From contig NZ_CP126980.1 of the NCBI RefSeq assembly GCF_030252345.1, forward strand, positions 7,083,501 through 7,147,500: 64,000 bases of DNA, in the 5' to 3' direction. Every line of letters starts with the position of its first letter. Position 1 is the stretch's first letter. This DNA comes from Actinoplanes oblitus (GTDB taxonomy: Bacteria > Actinomycetota > Actinomycetes > Mycobacteriales > Micromonosporaceae). Of this stretch, positions 54,201 to 60,629 are shown one piece after another. The notes beneath the pieces were generated by a model. That model was not told the DNA's origin. It did not search any database and saw only the letters and a program-made list of their open reading frames with translations. A program made the translations under genes and the position numbers.

Positions 54201-57200
54201 GCGCGGTGCCGGTGCCGTGCGCCTCGATGTAGCCGACCTCGGCCGGATGGACACCGGCGTCGGCGAGCGCGCTGTTGATCACCTCGGCCTGCGCGACCGG
54301 GGACGGCACCGAGTAGCCGGAGGTCCGGCCGCCGTGGTTGAGCGCGGTGCCCTTGATCACCCCGTGGATCCGGTCGCCGTCGGCGATCGCCCGGGCGAGC
54401 GGCTTGAGCAGGACCGCGCCGACGCCCTCGCCCGGCACGTAGCCGTCGCCGCCGTCGCCGAAGCTGCGGCACCGGCCGTCGCTGGCCAGGAACCGGCGCT
54501 GGCTGAGCAGGATGTACTTGTTCGGGTGCGTGTGCAGGTTGACACCGCCGGCCAGCGCCGCGTCGCACCGGCCGCTGCGGATCGCCTCGCAGGCCAGGTG
54601 GATGGCGGTCAGCGAGGACGAGCACATGGTGTCGAGCGCGATGCTCGGCCCGTGGAAGTCGTAGAAGTACGACACCCGGTTGGCGATCGTGGAGGCGCTA
54701 CCGGAGAGGATGACGGCCCGCCCGCGCTCCTGCGCCTGGGCGCCGTAGAGCTGGTACTCCTGGTACATCACACCGACGAAGACGCCCACCCGCGCGCGGC
54801 CGTCGCCGGCTCCGGAGCGGCCCAGCCGCTCCGGGGTGTAACCCGCGTCCTCCAGGGTGTGCTGGGCGCACTGCAGGAACAGGCGCTCCTGCGGGTCCAG
54901 GGCCTCCGCCTCGTACAGCGAGATCTGGAAGAACAGCGGGTCGAAGCGGTCGATGCCGTCGATGAAGCCGCCCCAGCTCGCGGCCGACGAGCCGCCGATG
55001 TCGGCGTAGCGGCGGTGGTCCCAGCGCTCGGCCGGGATCTCCCCGACGCTGTCCCGCCCGGCACGCAGGTTGTCCCAGAACTCGTCGAGGTCGGCAGCAC
55101 CGGGGTAGCGCCCGCCGACGCCGACGATCGCGATGTCGCCGTCGGCGTAGGCCGGACCGGCATGGGCCGGCTCGGTGCGGGGCTGCTCGGTGCCGGGCTG
55201 CTCGGTGCGGGCCGGCTCGGCGACCGCCGGGCGGGCCGGTGCGGGATCGGCCAGGGTTCGCGTGGTCAGCCCGGTGAACTCCGCGGTGAGGGCACCGTGC
55301 TCGTCCAGCAGCGTCACGTCCAGCCGGGCCGAGGCCGCCTGCGGCCCGCTGCCGTCCTGGTAGCGGATCCAGGCGTACGCGGTGGCGGTGCCGGCCGCCG
55401 CGGTGCGCACGCCGGCCACGGCGAACGGCAGCGCCGGGCGCGGCGGGGTGGCCGGCGCCGGCTGGGCGGCCAGCAGCAGCCCGATCGTGGCCTGCAGGGC
55501 GCCGTCGGTGATGCTCGGGTGCAGCAGGTAGTCCGCCAGCGGCTCGGCGGCCGCCGGCAACCTCAGCTCGGCGAGCACCTGCGGCCGCCCGTCCTGGTCC
55601 GCGCCGATGTTCACCGCGACGATCGAGCGCTGCGCCGGGCCGTACGCCATGCCCGCCTCGGCGTACCGGTCGTAGATCTCGTCGCCGGCGACGGTCCGCG
55701 CCGCGCAGGACGCGCGCAGCCGGTCCAGCGCCGGGGTGCCGGCCCGGTCGGCGGCCGACGCCGTCGCGCGGCCCTTGCAGCACAGTTCGGCGGTGTCGTC
55801 GCCGCTGATCCGCTCGATGGTGAAGCTCCACCCGTGCTCGCCGCCGGGTCGCACGGTGACCCGCAGGTCCAGCGGGCCGGGCTCGGCGAAGGCCGGCCGC
55901 AGCCAGACCACGTCGTGCAGGCGCACCGGCTCCGGTCCGGCCGCGCCGCGGGCCGCCTCCACCGCCGCCCGGGCCAGCTCCAGCTGGGCCACGGCGGGCA
56001 GCAGACGCCGGCCGCCCACCCGGTGGTCCCGCAGGAAGGGCTCGTCGCCGCCGAACGTGGCGTGCCCGACGAGGCCGTCGCCGTCCGGCACCAGCCGGGC
56101 GAGCAGGCGGTGCGGTGTGTCGTCGCGGTCCTCCCCGGTCGCGGGCAGGCGTGCCGCGAGCGCCCGGGCGGTCGGTGACTCGATCAGCAGAGCGGGGGTG
56201 ACGGCCGGGTACCGGCCGGCCAGCCGGGCCGCGAGCCGGGAGAGTCCGGTGGCGTCGAGCCCGGACTCCCGGAACGAGACGCCCGGGTCCAGCGCCGCGA
56301 CCGGCACCCGGAGCAGCTCGCTCATCGCCTCGAGGACGGCGGCGACGGCAGTGTCGTCCGGACCCGCGGCGGCGACAGCGGCACCGTCCGCATCCGCGGC
56401 GGCACCGCCGGCCGGTCCGGCGGACGCGACGGCACCGCCGGCCGGATCCGGGGCTCGCTCCGGCAGCATGTCGTCCAGCCAGGCCGCGAGGTCGGCGATG
56501 GATCGGTGTTCGAAGACGATGGTCGGGGACAGCGAGAGCCCGAGCGCCCGCTCCAGCTCGGGCACCAGGGAGACCATCTGGGCGGACGCCAGCCCGATCT
56601 CGTAGAAGCTGCCGTGCACGTCGATCCGGGCGGCCGGGCGGTCCAGCCGGCCGGCCACCAGCTCGCGCAACACGGTCAGCGCGTCCGACCCATGCGCCGG
56701 CGCGGTGGCGGCGACCGGTTCGGCGGCGACGGACCCGGTCCGCTCGTCGAGGGACGCGACGGCCCGGATCCGCTTGGCCACCAGCTGGCCGATCTCGGCG
56801 ATCCGCGCTCCGGTCTCGTCGTAGAACTCGACGGCCAGCCGGAAGAGCTCGTCGTCGCGCCGGGCCGAGGCGGCCGGCACGCGCGCGAAGCACCGGCGGC
56901 CGAGCGGCGCGGTGGCCCGGAACGACTCGAACACCAGCGGCAGGTAGACCTCGTCGCCCTGGTGCGAGCCGTTCAGCACGTGAATGCCCGCGCCGCCACC
57001 GAGCAGGCCGGCCTCGAACAGCGCGGGGTGGAAGAGGAACCCGGCGGCGCTGTCCTGCTGCCCCGCGGGGAGTTCCAGCTCGACGACGGTGTCCTCGGCG
57101 CGGTGGTGCACCACCCCGGCGGCCTTCATCAGCCCGGAGTGGACCAGCTCGCGCTCGCGGAACCAGGCGTACAGGTCGGCCAACGGCAGGGTCTCGCGGG

Positions 57201-57585
57201 CCCCGGTCACCGGCAGCGGCAACCGCTCGGCGAACCCGGCCGGTCCCGGCTGCCTGGCGGTCACCACGACGTGGGTGACCTCCGCCGCGTCGCCGGGACG
57301 CCGGCTGCGCACCTCGACCCGGCAGCCGTCCGCCGCCGGCTCGCCCCGCACGGTGACCGCCACCTCGGCACCGCGCGCGACGACCAGCGGGGCCAGGATG
57401 GTGAGGTTCCGCAGTTCCGTCTCGGCCATCGGGTGCCCGTGGCGGGTGAGCACCTGCAGGACGAGGTCCACGTATCCGACGCCGGGCAGCAGCGGCCGCC
57501 CGTGCACCAGGTGACCGCTCAGCAGCGGATTGTCCGCGGTGACGGTGAAGGTCTCGCTGAACGTCGTCGAGGCGTTCGTTGGCAT
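45271..57585 (-). CDS. P3: hybrid trans-AT PKS-NRPS (Thr-incorporating, FkbM-type methyltransferase insert)
   Basis: I choose ATG 57585 (4104 residues), preceded by tggggaacag; ATG 57612 is in frame but has no ribosome site. Approximate order: DH 5-275, ACP 300-370 (Ser334 in 'GLASAQM'), dead ACP 410-480 (Ala445 in 'GLDATG'), DH 490-780, KS 825-1250 (Cys988), KR 1635-1830, ACP (Ser about 1941), KS 2040-2460 (Cys2197, but Ala2331 where the first His belongs), PCP (about 2668, 'LGGHSM'), C 2725-3150 ('HHVIHDA'), A from 3180, FkbM-like methyltransferase 3600-3930 ('VDVGANIGLF', 'LLKIDVENAEHD'), end of A, PCP (about 4025, 'LGGNSL'). The A code reads DFWNIGMVHK, the standard Thr code. No AT is present. 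The first DH has His25 but Glu191 where the catalytic Asp is expected. The protein starts in mid-module, so its KS must be on another protein, most simply the end of P2. This is the first gene of the operon. Confidence 0.94.
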   Translation of the reverse strand: MPTNASTTFSETFTVTADNPLLSGHLVHGRPLLPGVGYVDLVLQVLTRHGHPMAETELRNLTILAPLVVARGAEVAVTVRGEPAADGCRVEVRSRRPGDAAEVTHVVVTARQPGPAGFAERLPLPVTGARETLPLADLYAWFRERELVHSGLMKAAGVVHHRAEDTVVELELPAGQQDSAAGFLFHPALFEAGLLGGGAGIHVLNGSHQGDEVYLPLVFESFRATAPLGRRCFARVPAASARRDDELFRLAVEFYDETGARIAEIGQLVAKRIRAVASLDERTGSVAAEPVAATAPAHGSDALTVLRELVAGRLDRPAARIDVHGSFYEIGLASAQMVSLVPELERALGLSLSPTIVFEHRSIADLAAWLDDMLPERAPDPAGGAVASAGPAGGAAADADGAAVAAAGPDDTAVAAVLEAMSELLRVPVAALDPGVSFRESGLDATGLSRLAARLAGRYPAVTPALLIESPTARALAARLPATGEDRDDTPHRLLARLVPDGDGLVGHATFGGDEPFLRDHRVGGRRLLPAVAQLELARAAVEAARGAAGPEPVRLHDVVWLRPAFAEPGPLDLRVTVRPGGEHGWSFTIERISGDDTAELCCKGRATASAADRAGTPALDRLRASCAARTVAGDEIYDRYAEAGMAYGPAQRSIVAVNIGADQDGRPQVLAELRLPAAAEPLADYLLHPSITDGALQATIGLLLAAQPAPATPPRPALPFAVAGVRTAAAGTATAYAWIRYQDGSGPQAASARLDVTLLDEHGALTAEFTGLTTRTLADPAPARPAVAEPARTEQPGTEQPRTEPAHAGPAYADGDIAIVGVGGRYPGAADLDEFWDNLRAGRDSVGEIPAERWDHRRYADIGGSSAASWGGFIDGIDRFDPLFFQISLYEAEALDPQERLFLQCAQHTLEDAGYTPERLGRSGAGDGRARVGVFVGVMYQEYQLYGAQAQERGRAVILSGSASTIANRVSYFYDFHGPSIALDTMCSSSLTAIHLACEAIRSGRCDAALAGGVNLHTHPNKYILLSQRRFLASDGRCRSFGDGGDGYVPGEGVGAVLLKPLARAIADGDRIHGVIKGTALNHGGRTSGYSVPSPVAQAEVINSALADAGVHPAEVGYIEAHGTGTALGDPIEVSGLVRVLREQGERQSPCAIGSVKSNIGHAESAAGIAGLTKVLLQLRHGELVPSLHSTTLNPRLDLDDAPLRVQQTVEPWHRPSAGTGDRSHPLPRVAGVSGFGAGGSNAHVIVAEYLPSPAAERPAGDGRPALIVLSARSAEQLVEQARRLSRRLADLTDEALPDVAWTLQVGRMAMPERLAFAATSIAGAREKLAAFAADPGRSGAWVRGTAGPDSPDAAEELARWRDHGRPEGLLDVWARGARVDWETAHPRPGRVIGLPGYPFARERLWFDLDGDLSAYPVLPAAGAATNPALPAAGTATGPVLPAAGAAETETEAGDLVLASPVWVAEEIGTTGDPVSWAQRHVVVLGRLTANDHEHLRGALPAGTRVRFVEPAEGPLDRMYAGAVREVFTLVQAVLRDGVREPVLFQVTAVGAGAADARLTTLNGLAGLLKTAHQESPLLHTQYVENLDDASPAIVAARLAAEARQPVEPHVRHRDGRRLVERWTEQAATPAPAPWRRGGVYLVTGGAGGLGRIVARDIATAGPATVVLTGRSPLDDARRRALDELRAAGLTVDYQQADVADRAQVARLLAHVVERHGPLTGVLHAAGVVDDRLILRKSADDVARVLAPKVAGLVNLDEATRDQPLEVFACFSSTAGAFGNPGQADYAAGNAFLDVYAGYRAGLVAAGSCRGRTVSIGWPLWADGGMGGAEVREKLRSAGLVPLSNEQGLTALRIALAPDGSAAESRLLVLAGRRDEVLSRLPGRARSTPAPVATPGPATEAAAELLTGRATAYLRRILGAALKLGPERLDVTTPLDQFGMDSVVAVNVISRLEEPFGPLPQTLLFEMPTVRDLAEYFVTEHAPALRELLGEPEPPVAAPAAVTAPVVPSPSALPERPRTATEETARTVVVAPQAAVSDIAIIGISGRYPQAADLDTLWARLRDGRDGITEAPADRPEYDGVRGWWGGFLEEVDRFDPLLFGIAPRDARVMDPQQRLFLQTVWHLLEESGVTQEVIEQRYQRRVGVYVGAGYQMYGVDATDPTIAALTSSMSYNLIANRVSYFFGLEGPSLAIDNMCASSATAVHLACADLRRGEAELAVAGGVNLNIHPDKFVALSELQLLGSDPGSRSFRDGDGYLPAEAVGAVLLKPLEAALRDGDRIHAVIKGTASVHSGRGTGFMAPSHRSQVRVIRRALAAADVEPASIGYVEAAANGAALADAVEFRALREVFAEVTEPVAVGSVKSNLGHPEAASGIAQLTKVVLQLRHGQIAPLVETGTPNPRLDTEGSPLRLSDRLTDWVARDGAGRPRALINSTAAGGSHVSLVVEAPPPPVAPAPAAGTGPQLVLLSARNTDRLRLAARRLHDFVAADETVPLADLAYTTQLGREAQPERLAVVAGSREQLSDALARYAAGDATPDETGVPVRTGNADEDAGPLRMLLDGARGEAFVSALIADRDLERLAELWVRGARVPWHGLHGERRRLAPLPLTAFAADRYWLEPFAKEAVAPAPVVLAGTEQAVVEACAELLGYGPGEIGPGDHFAGLGGHSMLVPVFAGLLRERGLRCESQTILAAGSLGELAAAIDAGSSAEPLLDGGSLVSLTADELAAVHAAVPEVQDVLPLVALQEGMLFHHLSAGGRDPYVLSCLFAFDSRAHLDDFAAALRAVIARHDALRTAIVTDGLRQPVQVVARRAELTVEEFELKAGTTVDDEVADILAGGAAIALDRAPLIRLRAARHPDTGVWHAVLSIHHVIHDASSFGLLLSETAAHLAGTAAALAPVPPYRDYVALTRRGPDPAAFFTGQLGDVTEPTVMFGLADVHGDGSRTVELRRDLDAELGRRARALSRELRVSPATLFHAAWALVVAAGSDRDTVVFGTVMSGRMRGPAGVERMLGSFINTLPVRLDLAGRSARDLVEETDRALRELVRYEQVPLPVARSFSGLDPEAPLFNAFFNYRHLPAADGAITREILGVTPLTGVIERSNYPVAVSIDDLGNAFSIEALIDRDQDAGLVVDCLTTALTGLLDALAGDTRGAVSALDVPVFPPSALVAPAAPAVERCPHTWFEEIAARQPDAPAVTSGSTTLTYREVNERANRLARHLRELGIGPDTLVALCLPRSEQLVIAVLAVLKAGGGYLPLDPGAPADRLRHAVTDSAPKVLLTDGPLPAGLDTGAVLVDLRADAGSWAGLAGDDLPGTAGPDDLAYVIYTSGSTGTPKGVMVEHRNVTRLFTATDHWFRFGADDVWTLFHSAAFDFSVWEIWGPLLHGGRLVVVPDETTRNPKDFYALLCAEQVTVLNQTPSAFRQLIAAQGDNPVPHRLRTVIFGGEALEPASLRPWRRRPANRDTELINMYGITETTVHVTYHRLTDADLDATASPIGVPIPDLHAVVLDRHRRPAPAGAVGELYVGGAGVARGYLNRPELTAERFLPDPFSADPRARLYRTGDLARQLPDGTLQYRGRNDQQVKIRGFRIELGEIEARLAEHDGVEDARVLVRDFGDDDRRLVGYVVPDERRARPVRELLRLVRTEPEAALGTHELPNGLPVFHHNRSETEFLYDEIFVGREYLRHGITMRDGDRIVDVGANIGLFTLFAALRAPGARIYAFEPIPPVAESLRRNVALHGLPATVFGQGLGAAQKEETFTFYRHNTVISSSRTTAAEAHELTRAYLTGDGEPAGDDGDRLVDEVVDARLDSERFTCPITTLSAFLAGEGLDRVDLLKIDVENAEHDVLLGVDAADWPKIQQVVVEVHDVGGRLAAITALLRGHGFEVVSEQANQSLRKTSLYNLYARRPGAAPAADDTPPAPAVRWPNAAALRDDLQATLRGRLPEYMRPATYVLLDELPLTRNGKLDHRALPDPALHRPADVLRVAPATPAERTVAAAWAELLHTDAAAFDVADDFFALGGNSLLVTRLINLLKREAGVELPVQAVFATPRLGELAAELERRSPDGGADAGAILAGLDLIESLTDEELDALEIEHTAPGGRS

Positions 57586-57959
57586 CTGTTCCCCAGGAAG
57601 GTCGGTATTCATCCGCAGAGACGCCGGCGGCAGCGCCGGGCAGCACACCGGCACGGAACACCGGAAAAGGTGATTCCGTCGCGCTGGAATGAATTTCCAG
57701 AAATCAACAATGACTTCGCTCGGCGCCGCCACGGCGACACCCTGGAATGGAGGATCCGAACGCGTGACCCGACCCACCGCAAAAAGCCGGGCCCGCGCGG
57801 CACCTCACGTAATGACGAGGATCCCCGCTACCAGCGGATACCGACCCTGAAGAATCGCATTGACATGGCCTTACCCCCGTACAGCTCATCCGACAATGCC
57901 GGACGCACGACGTCGCGGAACCGCAGCTCCAGCGACCTCCACTGTGCATCGACCGCCGA

Positions 57960-57988
57960 AGCCTAGCCGTCACCCGACCGTGACGCAA
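57960..57988 (-). promoter_or_regulatory. Predicted promoter of the biosynthetic operon
   Basis: Read on the minus strand, ttgcgt (57988-57983) and taggct (57965-57960) are separated by exactly 17 bp, a good match to the actinomycete vegetative pattern TTGnnn-17-TAGnnT. Transcription would begin near 57953 and read P3 first. Confidence 0.5.
57969..57984. promoter_or_regulatory. Inverted repeat between -35 and -10 (candidate operator)
   Basis: gtcac-ccgacc-gtgac forms 5-bp perfect arms around six bases, lying in the spacer of the predicted operon promoter and overlapping its -35 box. A dimeric repressor bound here would block the polymerase. No regulator gene is adjacent, so any ligand is unknown. 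Confidence 0.35.
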
Positions 57989-58013
57989 CGCGCTGAGCAG
58001 TACGAGGAGCACA

Positions 58014-58023
58014 GGGAATTCCC
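58014..58023. promoter_or_regulatory. 10-bp perfect palindrome upstream of the operon promoter
   Basis: gggaattccc lies about 25 bp upstream of the predicted -35 of the minus-strand promoter, a suitable place for an activator. It may also be chance. Confidence 0.25.
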
Positions 58024-58214
58024 AGCTCGACGGCGTCATCCGGCCCCGCTCCACAACGGCCGGCCGGGCGTCGCGAGCGTTTCGCCTGCTGATGCGCGCC
58101 GATGTCTGCGCGGGCCGGACGGGCCGCGCGATCCGCTGTCATGCCGCCCGCCGGGCGGTGTCGGCCATTCTATGGACGTCCGCCGTCCGCCAAACTTGTG
58201 TCACCTTCATTACC

Positions 58215-58243
58215 TTGACGGCCGGGGGCGGCATTGACATAGT
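58215..58243 (+). promoter_or_regulatory. Predicted halogenase promoter
   Basis: ttgacg (58215-58220) and catagt (58238-58243) are 17 bp apart. The -35 is strong and the -10 moderate. Transcription would start near 58250, giving a leader of about 60 nt before the halogenase. Confidence 0.45.
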
Positions 58244-58308
58244 CCGGTGGACACCGCTCTCCCTGGAAGCCTTTGCTGACCTCAGCGAACGAAATGAGAG
58301 AGAAACGC

Positions 58309-59799
58309 GTGGAAAAATCCAAGGAATTCGACGTCGTCGTCGTCGGGGGCGGTCCCGCGGGCTCGACTCTGGCCGCGCTGGTGGCCAAACAGGGAAATTC
58401 CGTCCTGGTTCTGGAGAAAGAGTTCTTCCCCCGATACCAGATCGGCGAGTCCCTGCTGCCGTCCACGATTCACGGCATCTGCCGGCTCACCGGCGCGGCC
58501 GACGAGCTGGCGAAAGCCGGCTTCCCGCTCAAGCGCGGCGGGACGTTCCGCTGGGGTGCCAGTGAGGAGCCGTGGGCGTTCGACTTCGCCACCTCGCCCA
58601 AGATGGCCGGCCCGACCTCCACCGCGTACCAGGTGGAGCGCTCCAAGTTCGACAAGATCCTGCTCGACAACGCCCGGCGGCAGGGTGCCGAGGTCCAGGA
58701 GGGCTGCTCGGTCGCCGACGTCATCGAGGACGGCGACCGGGTCACCGGCGTGCGGTACACCGACGACGCCGGCGTACCGCACGAGGTGTCGGCGAAGTTC
58801 GTGGTCGACGCGTCCGGCAACAAGAGCCGGCTGTTCAACAAGGTCGGCGGCAAGCGGGAGTACTCGGAGTTCTTCCGCAGTCTCGCCCTGTTCGGCTACT
58901 TCGAGAACGGCAAGCGACTGCCGCAGCCGAACCGCCGGAACAACATCCTCTGCGTGGCGTTCAAGAGCGGCTGGTTCTGGTACATCCCGCTGAGCGACAC
59001 GCTGACCAGCGTCGGCGCCGTGGTGCGCCGGGAGCTGGCCGAGAAGGTGCAGGGCGACCCGGAGAAGGCGCTGTACGCGCTGATCGACGAGTGCCCGATG
59101 ATCTCCGACTACCTCTCCCCCGCGACCCGGGTCACCGAGGGACAGTACGGCGAGGTCCGCGTACGCAAGGACTACTCGTACCACCAGACGGCGTTCTGGC
59201 GCCCCGGCATGATGCTGGTCGGTGACGCCGCCTGCTTCGTCGACCCGGTGTTCTCCTCCGGCGTGCACCTGGCCACCTACAGCGCTCTGCTCGCCGCCCG
59301 GTCGATCAACAGCGTGTTGGCCGGCACGGTCGAGGAGAAGGCCGCCATGCAGGAGTTCGAGACCCGCTACCGCAAGGAGTACGGCGTCTTCTACGAGTTC
59401 CTGATCTCCTTCTACGAGATGCACCGGGACGAGGACTCGTACTTCTGGCAGGCCAAGAAGGTCACCCGGGCCGAGCGCACCGAGCTGGAGTCGTTCGTCG
59501 AGCTGGTGGGCGGCGTCTCGTCCGGCGAGACCGCGCTGACCGGCGCCGAGGAGCTGGCCGAGCGGCTGCACGGCAACTCGGCGGAGTTCTCCTCGGCGAT
59601 CGGCGCGATGGCGGCCGACAAGGGCGAGTGGGCACCGATGCTGCAGTCCACCGTCGTGCGCAGCGCCATGGTCGAGGGTTCGAAGGTGCAGATGCAGGCC
59701 CAGCTCGGCGAGGACGCGGAGGAGGAGACCCCGCTGTTCCACGGCGGCCTGATCCCCTCGCCCGACGGCCTGTCGTGGGTTCCCGCGCCGGTCGAATGA
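58309..59799 (+). CDS. FAD-dependent halogenase (carrier-protein-substrate type)
   Basis: I choose GTG 58309 (496 residues) because the purine-rich gagagagaaa lies just upstream; ATG 58294 is an alternative adding five residues. Residues 13-19 are the FAD-binding 'GGGPAGS'. 'WFWYIPL' at 222-228 is the WxWxIP halogenase signature that distinguishes these enzymes from monooxygenases. 'GDAACFVDPVFSSGVHLA' near 305 is the second FAD motif. The length and lack of an obvious tryptophan-halogenase insert suggest the CndH/PltA-like group, which chlorinates pyrrole or phenol groups held on carrier proteins using FADH2, oxygen and halide. It needs a flavin reductase from elsewhere. It is transcribed away from the megasynthase operon and is followed 71 bp later by an SDR gene. 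Its substrate is unclear because the readable A domains give Gly, Thr and Ser. Confidence 0.9.
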   Translation: MEKSKEFDVVVVGGGPAGSTLAALVAKQGNSVLVLEKEFFPRYQIGESLLPSTIHGICRLTGAADELAKAGFPLKRGGTFRWGASEEPWAFDFATSPKMAGPTSTAYQVERSKFDKILLDNARRQGAEVQEGCSVADVIEDGDRVTGVRYTDDAGVPHEVSAKFVVDASGNKSRLFNKVGGKREYSEFFRSLALFGYFENGKRLPQPNRRNNILCVAFKSGWFWYIPLSDTLTSVGAVVRRELAEKVQGDPEKALYALIDECPMISDYLSPATRVTEGQYGEVRVRKDYSYHQTAFWRPGMMLVGDAACFVDPVFSSGVHLATYSALLAARSINSVLAGTVEEKAAMQEFETRYRKEYGVFYEFLISFYEMHRDEDSYFWQAKKVTRAERTELESFVELVGGVSSGETALTGAEELAERLHGNSAEFSSAIGAMAADKGEWAPMLQSTVVRSAMVEGSKVQMQAQLGEDAEEETPLFHGGLIPSPDGLSWVPAPVE

Positions 59800-59813
59800 T
59801 CATCGTGCCGGGT

Positions 59814-59832
59814 GGGCGCCCGATCGGCGCCC
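59814..59832. other. Hairpin between halogenase and SDR
   Basis: gggcgcc-cgatc-ggcgccc is a perfect 7-bp stem with a 5-base loop in the 71-bp gap between the two plus-strand genes. There is no T-run. It may stabilise or partly terminate the halogenase message, giving less SDR. Confidence 0.45.
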
Positions 59833-59870
59833 GCCCGGCCTCCGCCGGACATCGCAGAACGGAGAGGCAC

Positions 59871-60629
59871 GTGCGGATCGAGGGCAGCGTCGCGCTGGTG
59901 GCCGGCGGGACGTCCGGACTGGGACTGGCGACCGCGCGGCAGCTGCACGAGCGCGGGGCCTCGGTGGTCATCCTGGGCCGCTCGTCGCGCGGCAAGCGGA
60001 TCGCCGACGACCTGGGCGACCGAGTGCTGTTCGCGCCCGGCGACGTGACCAGCGAGGCGGATGTCACCGCCGCGGTCGAGCTGGCCGGCACGCTGGGCAC
60101 GCTGCGGATCGCGGTCAACTGCGCGGGCTCGGGCAACGCCGTCAAGACGGTCGGCAAGGACGGCCCGTTCCCGCTCGACGCCTTCGCCGAGGTGATCCGG
60201 GTGAACCTGATCGGCACCTTCAACGTGCTCCGGCTCGCCGCCGCCCGGATGGCGCAGGCCGACGAGCTCGGCGAGGAGCGTGGCGTCATCGTCAACACCT
60301 CCTCGGCGGCCGCCTTCGACGGCCAGGTCGGCCAGGCCGCGTACGCGGCGTCCAAGGCCGGTGTGGTCGGCATGACGCTGCCGATCGCCCGGGACCTGGC
60401 CGGTCTGCGGATCCGGGTGGTCACGATCGCCCCCGGGCTGTTCCACACCCCGATGTTCGACCCGCTGCCCCGATCGGCGATCGACGCGCTCAGCCGCCAG
60501 GTGCCGCATCCGGCCCGGCTCGGCGACCCCGCGGAGTTCGCCTCCCTGGTCACGCACGTCGTCGAGAACCCGATGATGAACGGTGAGACGATCCGCCTCG
60601 ACGGCGCCCTCCGGATGGCGCCGCGCTGA
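59871..60629 (+). CDS. Short-chain dehydrogenase/reductase (3-hydroxyacyl-CoA dehydrogenase type II-like)
   Basis: I choose GTG 59871, preceded by ggagagg, giving 252 residues; the frame is open further up but overlaps the halogenase. It has the Rossmann cofactor loop 'AGGTSGLG' near residue 11, 'NCAGSG', a catalytic Ser in 'VNTSSAAAFDG', and Tyr158/Lys162 in 'YAASK'. The middle and end ('IVTIAPGLFHTPMF'-like) resemble the human HSD10/3-hydroxyacyl-CoA dehydrogenase type II branch. It would oxidise or reduce a hydroxyl/keto group with NAD(H). Its position after the halogenase suggests tailoring or precursor supply, but it could be a fatty-acid enzyme that happens to sit here. Confidence 0.88.
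   Translation: MRIEGSVALVAGGTSGLGLATARQLHERGASVVILGRSSRGKRIADDLGDRVLFAPGDVTSEADVTAAVELAGTLGTLRIAVNCAGSGNAVKTVGKDGPFPLDAFAEVIRVNLIGTFNVLRLAAARMAQADELGEERGVIVNTSSAAAFDGQVGQAAYAASKAGVVGMTLPIARDLAGLRIRVVTIAPGLFHTPMFDPLPRSAIDALSRQVPHPARLGDPAEFASLVTHVVENPMMNGETIRLDGALRMAPR

Larger units (their letters stand above)
57586..58308. other. 723-bp divergent control region between P3 and the halogenase
   Basis: No convincing gene lies here; the short frames have poor codon pattern and no ribosome sites. The region is visibly richer in A/T than the genes. It holds one promoter for each direction, an inverted repeat inside the minus-strand promoter, and a 10-bp palindrome (all listed separately). From the predicted start of minus-strand transcription near 57953 to the P3 start there would be a leader of roughly 370 nt. 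Confidence 0.6.

Noticed and set aside
8599..57585. HMG-synthase beta-branching cassette or thioesterase domain
   Set aside because: No KS-like HMGS, crotonase or GxSxG hydrolase outside the AT folds was found in the window.
57609..57803. Possible 64-residue leader peptide before P3
   Set aside because: It has no ribosome site, poor codon pattern and no start/stop coupling to P3.
58273..58308. TTG 58273 as the halogenase start
   Set aside because: There is no ribosome site and the added residues are not family-like; GTG 58309 or ATG 58294 is better.
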